Source of the DNA: Aristolochia californica
Taxonomy: Eukaryota; Streptophyta; Magnoliopsida; Piperales; Aristolochiaceae
DNA length: 64,000 nt
Assembly: GCA_029961685.1 (NCBI GenBank)
Contig: JARWKL010000012.1
Span: forward strand, 18,027,227 to 18,091,226
Direction: 5' to 3'
The position numbers were made by a program, and so were the translations under genes. Shown piece after piece: positions 53,613-64,000 of the stretch. Under the pieces are notes generated by a model that was given only the letters and a program-made list of their open reading frames with translations, was not told the origin of the DNA and searched no databases. Within the stretch, counting starts at the first letter, position 1; every line of letters starts with the position of its first letter.

Positions 53613-56280
53613 TGTTCCGTGTTCATAGAGGTACTTTTTGTGTCTTAACTAAAAAAGACATATTTTACTTAGTAAGACAAAGGGTTATTATGTGTTTACT
53701 TCTTTGTAATCTGTATTTAAGCCAGTTACGAAGAAATTTGTGCCCTAATCTGGTCAACTAATGACCCTCTTCTCTGTGGTCCAAGTTGGCACACTTCTCA
53801 ATGTCACAATTTTCTGCTTCTTCATGGTATCAGAACAATAGATAATCACTCCAGGTGTTGTTCTTCCCTCTTTTTATCTAATTCCCACCTATTTTCCTTC
53901 TTATTTGACCTGTGACAGAGAACCATCCATATAGTTCTTCTCTATGGCAGGTCCCCAGTTTTTATTCCTGGTTGTGCCTTTGCTTTAGGGCAATAGTGTA
54001 AGTGACTCGTATCTCTCTTTAGAAGATCAATACTGCCTTCTGCACACTCTCTGAGTTTCAAGTGTGCTAAAGAGGGTCTAAAGTGCCAACAACTGACTGG
54101 TATATCTCTTAAGAAGATAAATACTGCCTATCTGCACTCCCTCAGAGTTTCAAGTGAGCTAAAGAGGGTCTAAAATGCCTGTTATTGGTTCAAATTACTT
54201 GCCTACTGCCTGTATTACTGGCGCAAACTTCCTAGGGAACCAGTAGCCTTGTTTTCTTGGCATCGTGTACTTGATGCTCCTTGTAGACCCTCTGGTGTTT
54301 ATTGTTGCCCAATCTGGTGTAGCCAGGTCTGTCTTTGTCTGCTGAGGCCATATTTCATAAAGTGAAATCTATATTTTTGGTGTGTTGCATTTTGCATAGC
54401 TTATATCTTATTACAGTCTGTCTCTATTGCTGTCAGTTTGCTTCTTGAACAGCCTATCAGAGCTCTGGTTTGTAGTCTTTCTTGTGTATGGTCATCCATG
54501 GCTAAGCAGGATGAGGTTAAGCCAGCTAAGCTTGATGAGGAGATCTTTACAACACAGATTGCTTCTGTTAAACTGAATGGTAAGAATTATGACATGTGAT
54601 AGCATGCAGCCAAGATCTCTCTAATCCAAAAGGATGAAGTTTATTACAGATATCCTCCCAGCCCTATGACTGAGGAATGGGAGACAGACAATAATACTAC
54701 AATGTCCTGGTAGTTAAAAAATATGGAGTCTCAGCTTATTACTCCAGTGATTTTCAATCAAACTTCCAAAGGAATTTGGAATACTCTAGATAAATGGTTA
54801 TTTAAGGATGGGAATATGTCCCAAGTTAATGACCTCTACATAATTTGTTACTATGCAAAGGGGGTCCAAATTCCTTACAGAATTCATTGGTCATTTGGAT
54901 AGTGTTTAGCAGGAGATTTTACAACGAGAGGCCCTGAAGGTGGAACATTTGTTGCATGCTATTGGCCTAAGTATGATCCAATTACAGCCTAGTTACAAGC
55001 GAAGACTGTTTCCCAATCTTTCGAAGAGATTTGTACTAGTCTACTGGGGGTAGCTAGCAGTTAAGCCTTCTCCTGATCTTGCATCCAAATCAGACTCCTT
55101 TCCTCTAAATACAAATGTGAATACTAATCAGGCAGGTTGATGTAGTAGAAATAGTCACAGGGGAAGAGGAGGTAGGAATCAATAGGGAGGACCTGGCTGA
55201 GAAAGAGGTAATTTCAGTCATGTCTCCATTGTGACTGCACAAATCACATGTCCGAGAAGTGTTAGGACAAATTTGAGAAGCCTGAGTGAGCAAATCAAAT
55301 CATGCAACAAGTGGTCACATCCACTCATGTAAATTCAGCTGTTGAGTTATTTTGGTCAACAAAGATGACATCCATAATTTTTTTCAGAAGTTGCTTTGTT
55401 TTCTGGACTGCAATCTACTAGATCTTCCTTTGCTAGTGCTACTATTTGGGTATAAAAGTACTCTGTTTACTTCCCTATCTCTTCCTTGGGTTATTGATCC
55501 AAAGACATCCACTCACATGACTGGATATCTTAACTACTTTTCTTCATTGTCTAATAAGTCTTTCGCTCTATGGCTCTATTTCTCTTTTAATGATCCGAAG
55601 CCATCTACTCACATGACTGGAAATCTTAACTTTTTTTCTTCATTGTTTAATAGAGAAGTCCTTGGTTTATTTCTCTTGTTGACCACGTTGAGACCAAAGT
55701 TTGTGGACAAGGATTCGTCAAAGTGACTCCATCTTTATCTTTGAATTCTATTTTATATGTGCCAATAAGTTTGTTGTCTGTTAGTCACTTGACAAAGTCT
55801 CTTAATTGAAGGGGATGGGTTTGGAGCTGGTTTTTGAAAACCTATCCCAACTTGCTGCTCTGTTCCCTATCCTTTTTCTATTGTCCATTCAAATATTTAG
55901 GGTCCAATTCGTGTCAAGAGTTAATTGGATCATCAGTGTTTTGTTATTACTATTGTTGATTACAGGTGAGTCACATTGTTATTGTTGTTGAAGGAGATCT
56001 AAAATATTTTATAATGAAATAAAAGTGTAATTTCCCTTGAAGATTCGTGTGTTTCATTCTAATAATGCTCGTGACTTTTAGTTCCTCTTTACAATCTTTT
56101 TGTACTATGAATGGTGTTGTGCATCAAACCACATGTGCTTATTATACCCCTCACCAAAATAGGATTGCAAAAAGGAAAAAATTGGCATTTGTTAATGCGG
56201 CCCAGACAATGTAGTTTAAGATGAATGCCCCCAAAAACTTACCAAGAAGAAGCAGTGTTATTTGACCAATAGAGTTCCTA
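53613..56280 (+). mobile_element. Copia element: 5' LTR, primer-binding site, gag, protease and integrase; 3' part missing
   Basis: A probable LTR (about 53613-53824, TGTTCCG to TTCTTCA) is followed by TGGTATCAGAAC (53825-53836), a tRNA-Met primer-binding site with one change. Gag starts at ATG 54498: EIFTTQIASVKLNGKNYDM, then KISLIQKDEVYYRYPPSPMT. A zinc-knuckle remnant lies near 55200, a protease-like block WVIDPKTSTHMTG (the usual S/TGAS catalytic site reads PKTS) at about 55487, repeated at about 55595, and integrase VFHSNNARDF and GVVHQTTCAYYTPHQN-like sequence at 56050-56170. Many stops; RT, RNase H and 3' LTR are absent. A 92-bp tandem duplication lies in the leader (53999-54182). Confidence 0.75.
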
Positions 56281-56376
56281 GGCATCTTAATTCTTTGGAA
56301 CTCTAGTGTCATTGATGTGGTGGATTACATATTTGGCACCTACTCAATTGGAATTAAACTTCGGAACACTACTTTT
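56276..56376 (+). mobile_element. LINE endonuclease fragment
   Basis: It reads ILILWNSSVIDVVDYIFGTY and SIGIKLRNTTFV, matching the GGxLILWDSN block of the other LINEs. It abuts the Copia fragment on the left and an antisense LINE tail on the right. Confidence 0.6.
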
Positions 56377-56377
56377 G

Positions 56378-56700
56378 TTCTCTTTTTTTTTTTTTGAAAT
56401 AGTGTTGAATTATATTAAAGAGCTACAAAGAGCTGAATCACATGGTGGGAGACTGTCCCAAACAATGGGAGATTGCAACGAAGTCCCAAGTTTAGCTAAT
56501 CTATCAGCCACGGAGAAAGCTTAAACCCTATTCAAGATTATTGCAACCCCAAAGGTCATGGGCAAGGGAGTCAGTCATGCATTGACATTTAGTTTCATGC
56601 AAAATTACAACGGAGGGTTTACAAGTAGCAAGGAGATCTCTAATTGTAGCTCACTTCCTAGTAGTATTGTTGGCATTGTGGGCAGGTGCTGTAGTTATGC
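56378..56700 (-). mobile_element. Internally deleted LINE: endonuclease N-terminus joined to RNase H end
   Basis: The minus strand reads ATIRDLLATCKPSVVILHET and MTDSLAHDLWGCNNLE (endonuclease start, 56690-56525), then ADRLAKLGTSLQSPIVWDS-like RNase H end, 3' UTR and poly-A (T on + at 56386-56396). About 3.5 kb of ORF2 is absent. It could be one deleted element or two abutting fragments. Confidence 0.5.
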
Positions 56701-56739
56701 AAAGGTGGGATAACATACTTGGCATCCCTCACTGTTCCA

Positions 56740-59700
56740 GAGAGAATTCAGGAAGCCTCGAAAGCCTCCTCATCAATAAGATTTCTACAGAAGTGGAGGA
56801 TCCAGTCGGCCGGATGGCAGCAATCGAAGCAACAGGACGGTTTGATAGGCTCGAGAAAGCAATAGGATTCCAGCAGCAGCTTGTCTCCAAACCACCAGTT
56901 CAACCAAAATTTGGTGCGGAGACCATTTCCTTGGAAGCATTTGACCACAACTGAGAAGTGTGGGAGAGGAAGAAATTTTTTCTTCTAGATAGGCGAGAGC
57001 ATGTAGCATCTTCCCCCCTCCAGCCACAAACCAGAGCATTTATCCAGCTTTGGCAGCCACCAACAAGTGCCAGATCAGCGAAGAAGAGGTGTTGAATCGC
57101 CAAAGTCATTTGAGAAGATATGCAGAATTGGTGCCCGAAATGCTCCTGATGTCAAGGCCGCCAAGAGCGATAGGTTTACAAATACTTCCTCTCCCCATTG
57201 GGGCCACCCAAAGGAAGCGCCGCTTGAGGAATTCTAGTCTGCCGGCCACAACAACAAGGCATTGGAATAGTGACAGGTAATAACTTGGAATTCCATGTAG
57301 AGAGGATTTAATAAGAGTGAGCTTGCCGGCCTTAGAAAAGAATTTCCCGTACCAAGTAGCCAACCGACTCTCCATTTGATCAATGACAGGTTGCCAACAA
57401 TGCTTACCCGGGTTACCATTAGTCAGTAAAAGGCCGTGGTAGGTGCTAGGAAGACTAGTGACTCTGCATTTGAGGTAGTTAGCCATACAATTGAGAGTGG
57501 TTTGCTCAATATTATATCCCGAGATGGAAGACTTGGCCCAACTGACTTTCTAACCTGATGATAGCACGAAGAGATTCAACAGTGCCTTGAATCGGATAAT
57601 CTACTCCATCGAACCCATGCCAAATAGAATGGTACCATCTGCATATTGAAGAATAGAGACGTCTTGGTTAGGTTGGTCAGAGATGGGAGAGAGTCAGCAA
57701 ATGTCCTTAGCGTTGTGGATCATGATAGGCAAAGATTCTGCAGTTATGGTGAAGAGGAAGGGAGACAAGGGGTGCCCTGTCAGATCCCACGAGTGCCTTG
57801 GAAATTCCAGCACAGGATGCCATTGATTAGAATAGAATAAGACACAGAGGAGATGCAACTGCGCATCCAAAACCACCAACGGTTATCGAACCCCATATGC
57901 TTGAACAGATGGTCCAAGAGCTTCCAGTTGACGCAGTCGAAGGCCTTCTCAAAATCTAACTTAAGGGCAAATCGAGGGAGCTTTTGAGCACTTGAAGGAG
58001 TGAAGGAGTTCATGGGCCGCCATAGCCGAGTCAAGAATATTTTGTCCTTTGATTAAGTCACTCTGTCACGGCTGGATGATCTGCGGGAGGACCTTTCTGA
58101 GGCGGTTATCCAGCAACCGTGCGATTACTTTGTAGGAGCTGGTGGTAAGGCTGATGGGTCTGAAGTCGGAGGGAGCTCGGTATTGATTTTCGTGGGGACC
58201 AAGGCTATGAAGGAGGATCCAAGCACCCGATATGTAATACCACAGTATTAGAAATTGTTGGCAAAGGCGTAGACGTCATCACAGATTGCCAACCAGCAAT
58301 ATCTGTAGAATTCCCCGTTAAACCCACCAAGCCCGGGGGTGTGATCAGTAGGCATGCCAAGAGCTGCAGTGTCGATCTCTGCATGGGAAAAAGGAAGTTC
58401 CAAAAGAGTGGCCAAGTTGGGGCTAATACGCTGGAATTGGAGGTGCTGGAAGAGGCTTGTCAAACCAGTCCTCAATGTAAAGGTCTGCAAAGAATCTCAC
58501 CATAACATTAGTAATGGAGGGTTTGTCCGAACTCACTTGTCCCTCAATGTTGAGGGAGGTGATTCGGTTACCCTTGGCCAGCTAGCGAAATCTGGTACAC
58601 TGTTTCCAGATAATAGTGTCATTGTAAGTCAAGTTTTGAAGATTACAGGTGAGATCAATAGGAAGAGAGTATTAAGAGTTTGAGAAATACCTCTGTTCCT
58701 CGAGCTGGTTAAGAGTGGTGATTCGACTGAGGAGGGTATTCTTCAAACAGGAAGCAGCGGAACGGCGTTCGGAAGACCAGGCCTTAATGCGAGCCTTAAG
58801 AGACTTGAGTTTGGGCGGGAAGTTCCATCCCGGGTTGGGGTTGGCCGGAAGAGAAAGCCACGTCCTTGATTTTGGAGTCAAATTCGGTTTCCTGGAGCCA
58901 GTGGTTCTCAAAGCGGAAAGGAGAGCGCCCCCATGGCTGGAATTTTTTATCAATGAGGATTGGCTAGTGGTCAGAACAGATCTCATTAAGCACCATACCA
59001 GTGGTGCTGGGATAGAGGTGTAGCCAACTGGAGTTTGCAAGGAACCGATTGATCTTTGACAGGATGGGAGGCTGCTGTCCGTTGGTCCAGGTGTACGTCT
59101 TCCCACAGAGGGGAATTTCAGATAGCTCGAGGCTTCCATTGAGATCAGCGAAGACTCTCATAGTGAAGGTTGTCTTTCTGGCAGGGGGAAATTTTTCATG
59201 GTAGTGGCGAGTAGTATTGAAATCTCCAGCTAGGATCGAGGGTAGGTCCCATAGCTGAGAGATGCTCAGAAGTTCATCCCAGAATTTGGCACGGTCCTGA
59301 TAAATTGTGACCGTAGATGCCAGCAATGGCCCAACAGTGGCCCGATACCTGGTCTTTCAGTGGAAGTCTAGTGGAGTATGTAGCCAGCACAACCTGGAAG
59401 GTTTCAATGTGGTTTGGGTTCCAAATGATAAGGAGGCCTCCCGCGTGCACAATAGCATCAACAATAGACCACTCAAAATCAGAAGAATACCAGAGCTCGT
59501 GGATGATAGCGAGATCGATGGACTAAGCCTTAGTTTCTTGAAGGATGGTAATAGAGGTAAGAAGCATGTGTTCATCGGATGATAACTCGCTTGGAACGAG
59601 CACAGGGTCCACGAATGTTCCAAGATAAGATGATCATTGAGAGGGTGGTTTAGTGATTTCGGCAACCTCATCCGATCCAGGTAAGGGTCCAGAATAAACT

Positions 59701-60170
59701 GCTCCAAATCTGGCTGCAAGGTCCATCATTTGCTCCCAGTCATTAGCACGGTATTTGTGCGCTTCTTGGACTGTAATGCTTCCACAAACTTCCGCGAGCG
59801 CTCTCCAAGTGGGGGGAGAATAAGGTTTCCAGTGACAAGATCACTCGGAAAGGTAGTTGGTGGGGAGAGAAGTACTCCAGCTAGAGGACGAGACTGGTGA
59901 GCTTTTCCCCTATGCATGTAGAATGTTTAGGTGGCTGTTTGAGCTGAAGCCGGGGGGGGGGGGGGGGGGGGGGGGGCGTGGCGGCGCGGGGGGAAATCTG
60001 GCTGATCACTAGTAATCTCAGTTGGGAATGTAGAATTCGGGTTCATGATTGAAAGAGGTGTGGGGCTAAGAAAGGGGGAGATGAAGCTAGATATGGTAGT
60101 TTCAGTGGAGATGGCTTGAATGACAGGTAGGATGGCGGGGCCCTTAGTCACTTAAAAGCACTTAAACCCT
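56740..60170 (-). mobile_element. LINE (L1-like): ORF1 end, endonuclease, RT and thumb
   Basis: Minus order: ORF1 end with an eight-Pro run coded by the C25 tract (59976-59952), endonuclease ILSWNIRGPCARSKRVII (about 59625), GDFNTTRHYHEKFPPARKTT (59210), GKTYTWTNGQQPPILSKINR (59100), RT MPTDHTPGLGGFNGEFYRYC (58350), KLDFEKAFDCVNWKLLDHLF (57950), LQYADGTILFGMGS (57625), thumb LPSTYHGLLLTNGN and GIPSYYLSLFQC (57440-57260), and DEEAFEA (56770). The catalytic YADD reads YADG, so RT is dead. The 3' third is missing or replaced. Confidence 0.82.
59952..59976 (-). repeat. Poly-C25 (G on +) in LINE ORF1
   Basis: Twenty-five uninterrupted G on the plus strand, C in the LINE sense direction, extend a proline run in the ORF1 C-terminus. 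Confidence 0.9.
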
Positions 60171-60189
60171 TATATCTCTTTACATACTT

Positions 60190-61885
60190 ATTTGTTTTGA
60201 AATGGTGATAATTTTATTTCAAAGAGAAAGATGATACATCAAGAAGGCCTCCCCTAACAACAAGAGATTGAAGGGGGGCCCAATTTAGCACACAAATCAG
60301 CAGGCGAATTGGCTAATCTAAGTACATGAGACCAAATACAACAGATAGTGGAAACAATGTCCAAAATATCAAGAAAAATCTGACAATGACGCCAAGGGGG
60401 GAAGGATGAGGTGGAGCACCATCTGATGACGACTATGGAGTCTCCCTCCACGATAAGAGGACCTTTGAAGCGATTTAGAAATATGCGCAAGCCGTGAAGA
60501 AGACGAAGAGCTTTGCAGTGGTCGAGTCAGTAAGAGATAATGGTAGTGCCTCTAGGATAAAAAATCACCCCGCCAAAACCAGCCAAACCCAAGTTCCCAA
60601 AGGCACTACCGTCCAAGTTAAGCTTATAATAACTGGTGGGAGGAGCCCAAACAGAAACTCGACGGGGAGCAGAGGGAATAGACATCTGAGCAATAAGCTT
60701 CCAGTTGGTGCGGGTAGGGGCACAAGAGAGACATGTGAATTCTTTTCGAGTGTGGATCCAGGTAGAGATGAGCCCCGTGGCAGTACAGGAAACCTCAGCA
60801 GTAGAGCGGAAAGCACAGTCAAAACTGTCTGGAGTTCCTCTTCTTCCAGAGACACCAAGGGACGAAAGCAAGGCAAGCAACTAACAAAAACTTGCCAAGG
60901 CTGGGAAGGTGGGTCCCAGAGGAGAAGCGGCACATGGTGCTCAGGTCGAGCGGGATGTAGAAGTTGAGGCCCATACTATCAATCATGTAAGTCCAGACCT
61001 TCTAGGCAAAGTCACATTGGAGGAGAAGGTGGCTATAATCTCGGCCTCCGTCCTGCAGAAGGGGCAGAGAGGATCGGGAGTAGTATTGCCATGCCTAATA
61101 AGGTTGTCGATATTGAGGATCTTGTTGCGGCAAGCACTCCAAAGAAAATTTTTCACCTTGGTCGGGGCCAATAGGCGCCAAGCAAAGGTGCCCGGGTGAC
61201 GGGTAGAAGGCCGGGTCCATCCCATAAGATGGTGGTAGGCCGAGGAGACCGAGAATCGCCCGTTGTCGTCAGGGAGCCAAATCAACCGGTCAGCTGTCTG
61301 GGGATGTACCTTAATACTACCAAGACTATCAATCAGGCTGCAAACAAAAATGGGTTCCTCATCAATAAGGCTACGCCTAAGACGAAGATCCCATGAGCCA
61401 TTTCCCCAAGCGTTAGAGACAAATATGTCGCAGCAAGTGGTGAGTTGAAGAAGCGGTGGATATGATGAGGCAAGAGAGCCATTGTCGGACCACCAATCTG
61501 TCCAGAAACACAGGCTGAAGCCATCCCCAACAAAGAACCAAATGGCAGTGTGGAATGTGGAGAGCAGATGGAACTTGGCCTTCCAGATGGAGGAGAGGTG
61601 ACGACAACTGCCGTCAATAATCCATCTATCTCCGAGACGCCGAAGCTTGAAGGCAACCGTTGGCTTCCAGAAAGTCCACGAGGAGGAGTTGAATTTCCAA
61701 AACCATTTGAGTCACAGAGCGTGCCCCATTTCCTTGGTGCGTCTGATCTTGAGACCACCCAACAACTTTGGCATACACACATCATCCCAACTGACAAGGT
61801 GATAATGAAACTCACTTCCAGTGCCACGCCACAGGAAATGTCTCTTGATCATGTCGATGCGCCGGCTGATAGAAGCGGTCCTTAC
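60190..61885 (-). mobile_element. 5'-truncated LINE: thumb to RNase H
   Basis: The minus strand starts in the thumb (CVCQSCWVV..D, about 61790), continues with RLRRLGDRWIIDG, LRRSLIDEEPIF, LPDDNGRFSVSSAYHHLMGW, NKILNIDNLIRHGNTTPDPL, and RNase H LDGSAFGNLGLAGFGGVIFY (about 60600), IVEGDSIVVIRWCSTSSFPP and NSPADLCAKLG. The 3' end ATTATCACCATTTC is followed by only a few A. It is closely similar to the nested LINE at 8824-10472 and the LINE at the left window edge. Confidence 0.83.
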
Positions 61886-64000
61886 ATATTAAATTACATG
61901 AAACTTGAACCAGAGACAAAACTAAACACATAATAAGATAGAGTAGCAACAGGACTTTGTAGGAAGTATAAAATGACAAAATTGCCCTTCGATAGATTTT
62001 CTAACACTCCCCCTCAAGTTGGAGCACCTATATCCATAAGGCCCAGTTTGCCACAAAACACACTAAATTCACGTTTGCCTAGTGCTTTAGTCAACATGTC
62101 TCCAATCTGATCGCCAAACCGTACGTAGGGGGTGATGGCTTCATTTTTCATCATAGCATCTCGAATGAAGTGACAATCAACTTCAATGTGTTTCGTCCGT
62201 TTATGAAACACGGGGTTTCCTGCAATGAATATAGCAGCTTGATTATCACAGTACATAGTCATCGGCCCTTCTTGTTGTAGTTTCAATTCTCTGACCACAG
62301 ACCTTAACCACATTAGTTCTCTGACTGTCTGAGCCATGGCTCTATACGCAACTTCAAAACCGGAACAAGCAACAATATTTTGTTTTGTTTCTTTCTAGCT
62401 AACCAAATTATCTCTCAAGAAGATGCAGTATCCAATAGTAGATTTTCGGTCAAGTTCGCATCTAACATAGTCAGCATCTGAGAGGGCCTTTATCTTCGTG
62501 TGATTGTGAGGTTTAAAGAATAGTCCCTTTCTAGATGCCCCCTTCAGATATCTCAAGATTCGTTGGGCAATTTCAAGATAAATCTTGTGAGGACACTCAA
62601 TGAACTAACTAACAACACTCACAACAAAGGATATGTTAAAACTAGTGACAATAGCATATATGAGTTTTCCAACCAACCGACGATACATTGTCTTGTCTCG
62701 GAGTTTATCATGAAGGTCGTGTCCAACCTCTATAGGAGTCTCCATCAGCTTTGCACCCAATAGTACTCATGTAACATGTCAGTGGCATATTTCCTTTGAG
62801 TCGGTACCAAACCTGCCTTGTTTCGAGCTACTTCAATTCTGAGAAAGTATTTTAGAGAGTTGAGGTTTTTCTGAAAGTGTTGTGCTAGATGGGCTTTTGT
62901 CCTCTCAATGCCTTGGGCATCATTGCCAGATAAAATGATGTCGTCCACATATACCAATATCACAACAATGCTAGATGACCTCTTCATAAAAAACAGTGAA
63001 TGGTCACAATGGCTCCTGACAAAACCAATTGACATGGCCACTTGAGTAAACTTCTCAAACCATACCCGGGGGCTTTGTTTAAAACCATATATAGCTTTCT
63101 TCAGTCGGCATACCTTATCATTCTCCCCCTCAACAACATACTCAGGAGGTTGCTCCATATATACCTCCTCAGCCAGATCACCATACAGAAAAACATTTTT
63201 AATATCAAATTGATACAATGGCCACTCCTGGCTAACACAACAGACGTTAAAATCCGAACTGAAGATAGCCGTGCCATAGGAGAAAAAGTGTCGAAGACAT
63301 CAATCTCAGATGTTTAGCTATAGCCTTTGGCAATCAACCTAGCTTTGTACCTTTCAATAGAACCGTCTAGTTTATACTTCACTATGTATACCCATCTACA
63401 ACCCACAACCGTGGCACCAGCGGGTAGATCACATAGCTACCAAGTGCCCCTATCCAATAGTGCCTCCAGCTCAACATCCATAGCTTTTTTTCACCAGGGA
63501 GAGGAAAGAGAATCTTGCTTAGATGAAGGAACAATACGGGAGAATAGGGACAAGGCAAATTGTTTGTATCGGTAAAAAAAAGACTCAAATGATACAAAGT
63601 GAGACAGTGGATAACGTGTACCTTTTCTAACACCTTTCTGAAGAGCAATGGGTAGGTGTAAGTTACTTACCTCAGGATCCGTCGACATGGGGGTTCTTGG
63701 TTTAACGGGAGAGAAGGAACAAGTTCATCTTGATTAGCTTTCTGTCTATGATATACCTGTATTGGTTTCTCTGTAGTAGCATCAAGAAGTGGACTCAGAT
63801 ATCATCCACAGAAACTGGGGCAACAACTTCAGGCATAGAGATAGGTGGGGGGACCTCAATGAAGGACAAAGAGAAGAAAGGAGTATCGTAAAAAAAGGTC
63901 ACATCAGTAGAGATAAACGTTTTCTTAGTAGAAGGATAGTAGCATTTATATCCTTTTTGTGTGCGTGAGTAGCCCAAAAAAATACACTTGACAGCATGAG
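61886..64000 (-). mobile_element. Copia element 3' part: RT, RNase H, polypurine tract and LTR start
   Basis: It continues off the right edge. Minus order: integrase end/RT start (GYSRTQKGYKCYYPSTKKTF, 63970), RT QFDIKNVFLYGDLAEEVYME (63215), RLKKAIYGFKQSPRVWFEKF, VILVYVDDIILSGNDAQGIE with intact YVDD (62960), RNase H MYCDNQAAIFIAGNPVFHKR and TKHIEVDCHFIRD (62240-62150), the polypurine tract TTGAGGGGGAG (62007-62017), then the 3' LTR beginning TGTTAG at 62006. The LTR runs to about 61886, where LINE sequence starts; it is short and may be truncated. Frames are broken between 62340 and 62740 and at about 63220-63790. Confidence 0.8.

Overview
This is nuclear DNA from a flowering plant. Two host genes can be read, both on the minus strand; most of the rest is retrotransposon sequence. 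The host exons resemble plant proteins, the introns use GT..AG, and the mobile elements are plant types: L1-like LINEs with a C-terminal RNase H, Copia elements primed by initiator tRNA-Met, a TRIM, a tRNA-derived SINE and hAT-like miniature elements. I cannot name the species; the very long, LINE-rich introns only suggest a plant with an expanded, repeat-tolerant genome.

Gene 1 (minus, 40962 down to beyond position 1) is splicing factor SF3a60 (SF3A3/PRP9 family, ATROPOS in Arabidopsis). Seven short exons (174, 114, 105, 143, 97, 165 and 72 bases) join in frame into about the first 290 residues. The C-terminal part with the zinc finger lies left of the window. Introns 1 and 4 are both 129 bp, while introns 2, 3 and 5 are about 12.6, 13.1 and 9.9-10.1 kb and consist largely of nested LINEs. 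The gene therefore exceeds 39 kb. Upstream of its ATG (41094-41792) lies a hAT-like end followed by an internally amplified tandem array.

Gene 2 (minus, 53184-52561) is the last exon of a SET-domain lysine methyltransferase of the Rubisco-LSMT/SETD group. Its upstream exons are not visible. The DNA to its right (53.6-64 kb) is Copia and LINE sequence, so its upstream intron is probably also very long.

Mobile-element layout: 1-1071 LINE 3' end carrying a 363-bp TRIM; 2.7-3.3 kb LINE RNase H relic split by a dimeric SINE; 4.7-7.6 kb LINE (-); 8.5-13.0 kb LINE (+) with a LINE (-) nested in it; 15.2-21.6 kb LINE (+) split by a solo LTR and a hAT-like element; 21.8-27.6 kb further LINE pieces and a second solo LTR; 28-30 kb a tandem duplication, a hAT-like relic and small LINE insertions; 30.1-39.8 kb an old LINE interrupted by the best-preserved full-length LINE and another truncated one; 42-52 kb AT-rich decayed DNA with Copia fragments; 53.6-56.3 kb Copia (+); 56.3-61.9 kb LINEs (-); 61.9-64 kb Copia (-).

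I found no unknown gene system. The most distinctive observations are four ultra-short LINE insertions (14-37 bp, essentially only the 3' tail plus poly-A, each between target-site duplications), an inverted RNase H segment inside a LINE, internally deleted LINEs, and a spliceosome gene whose own exons are scattered through giant introns with mostly weak donor sites.
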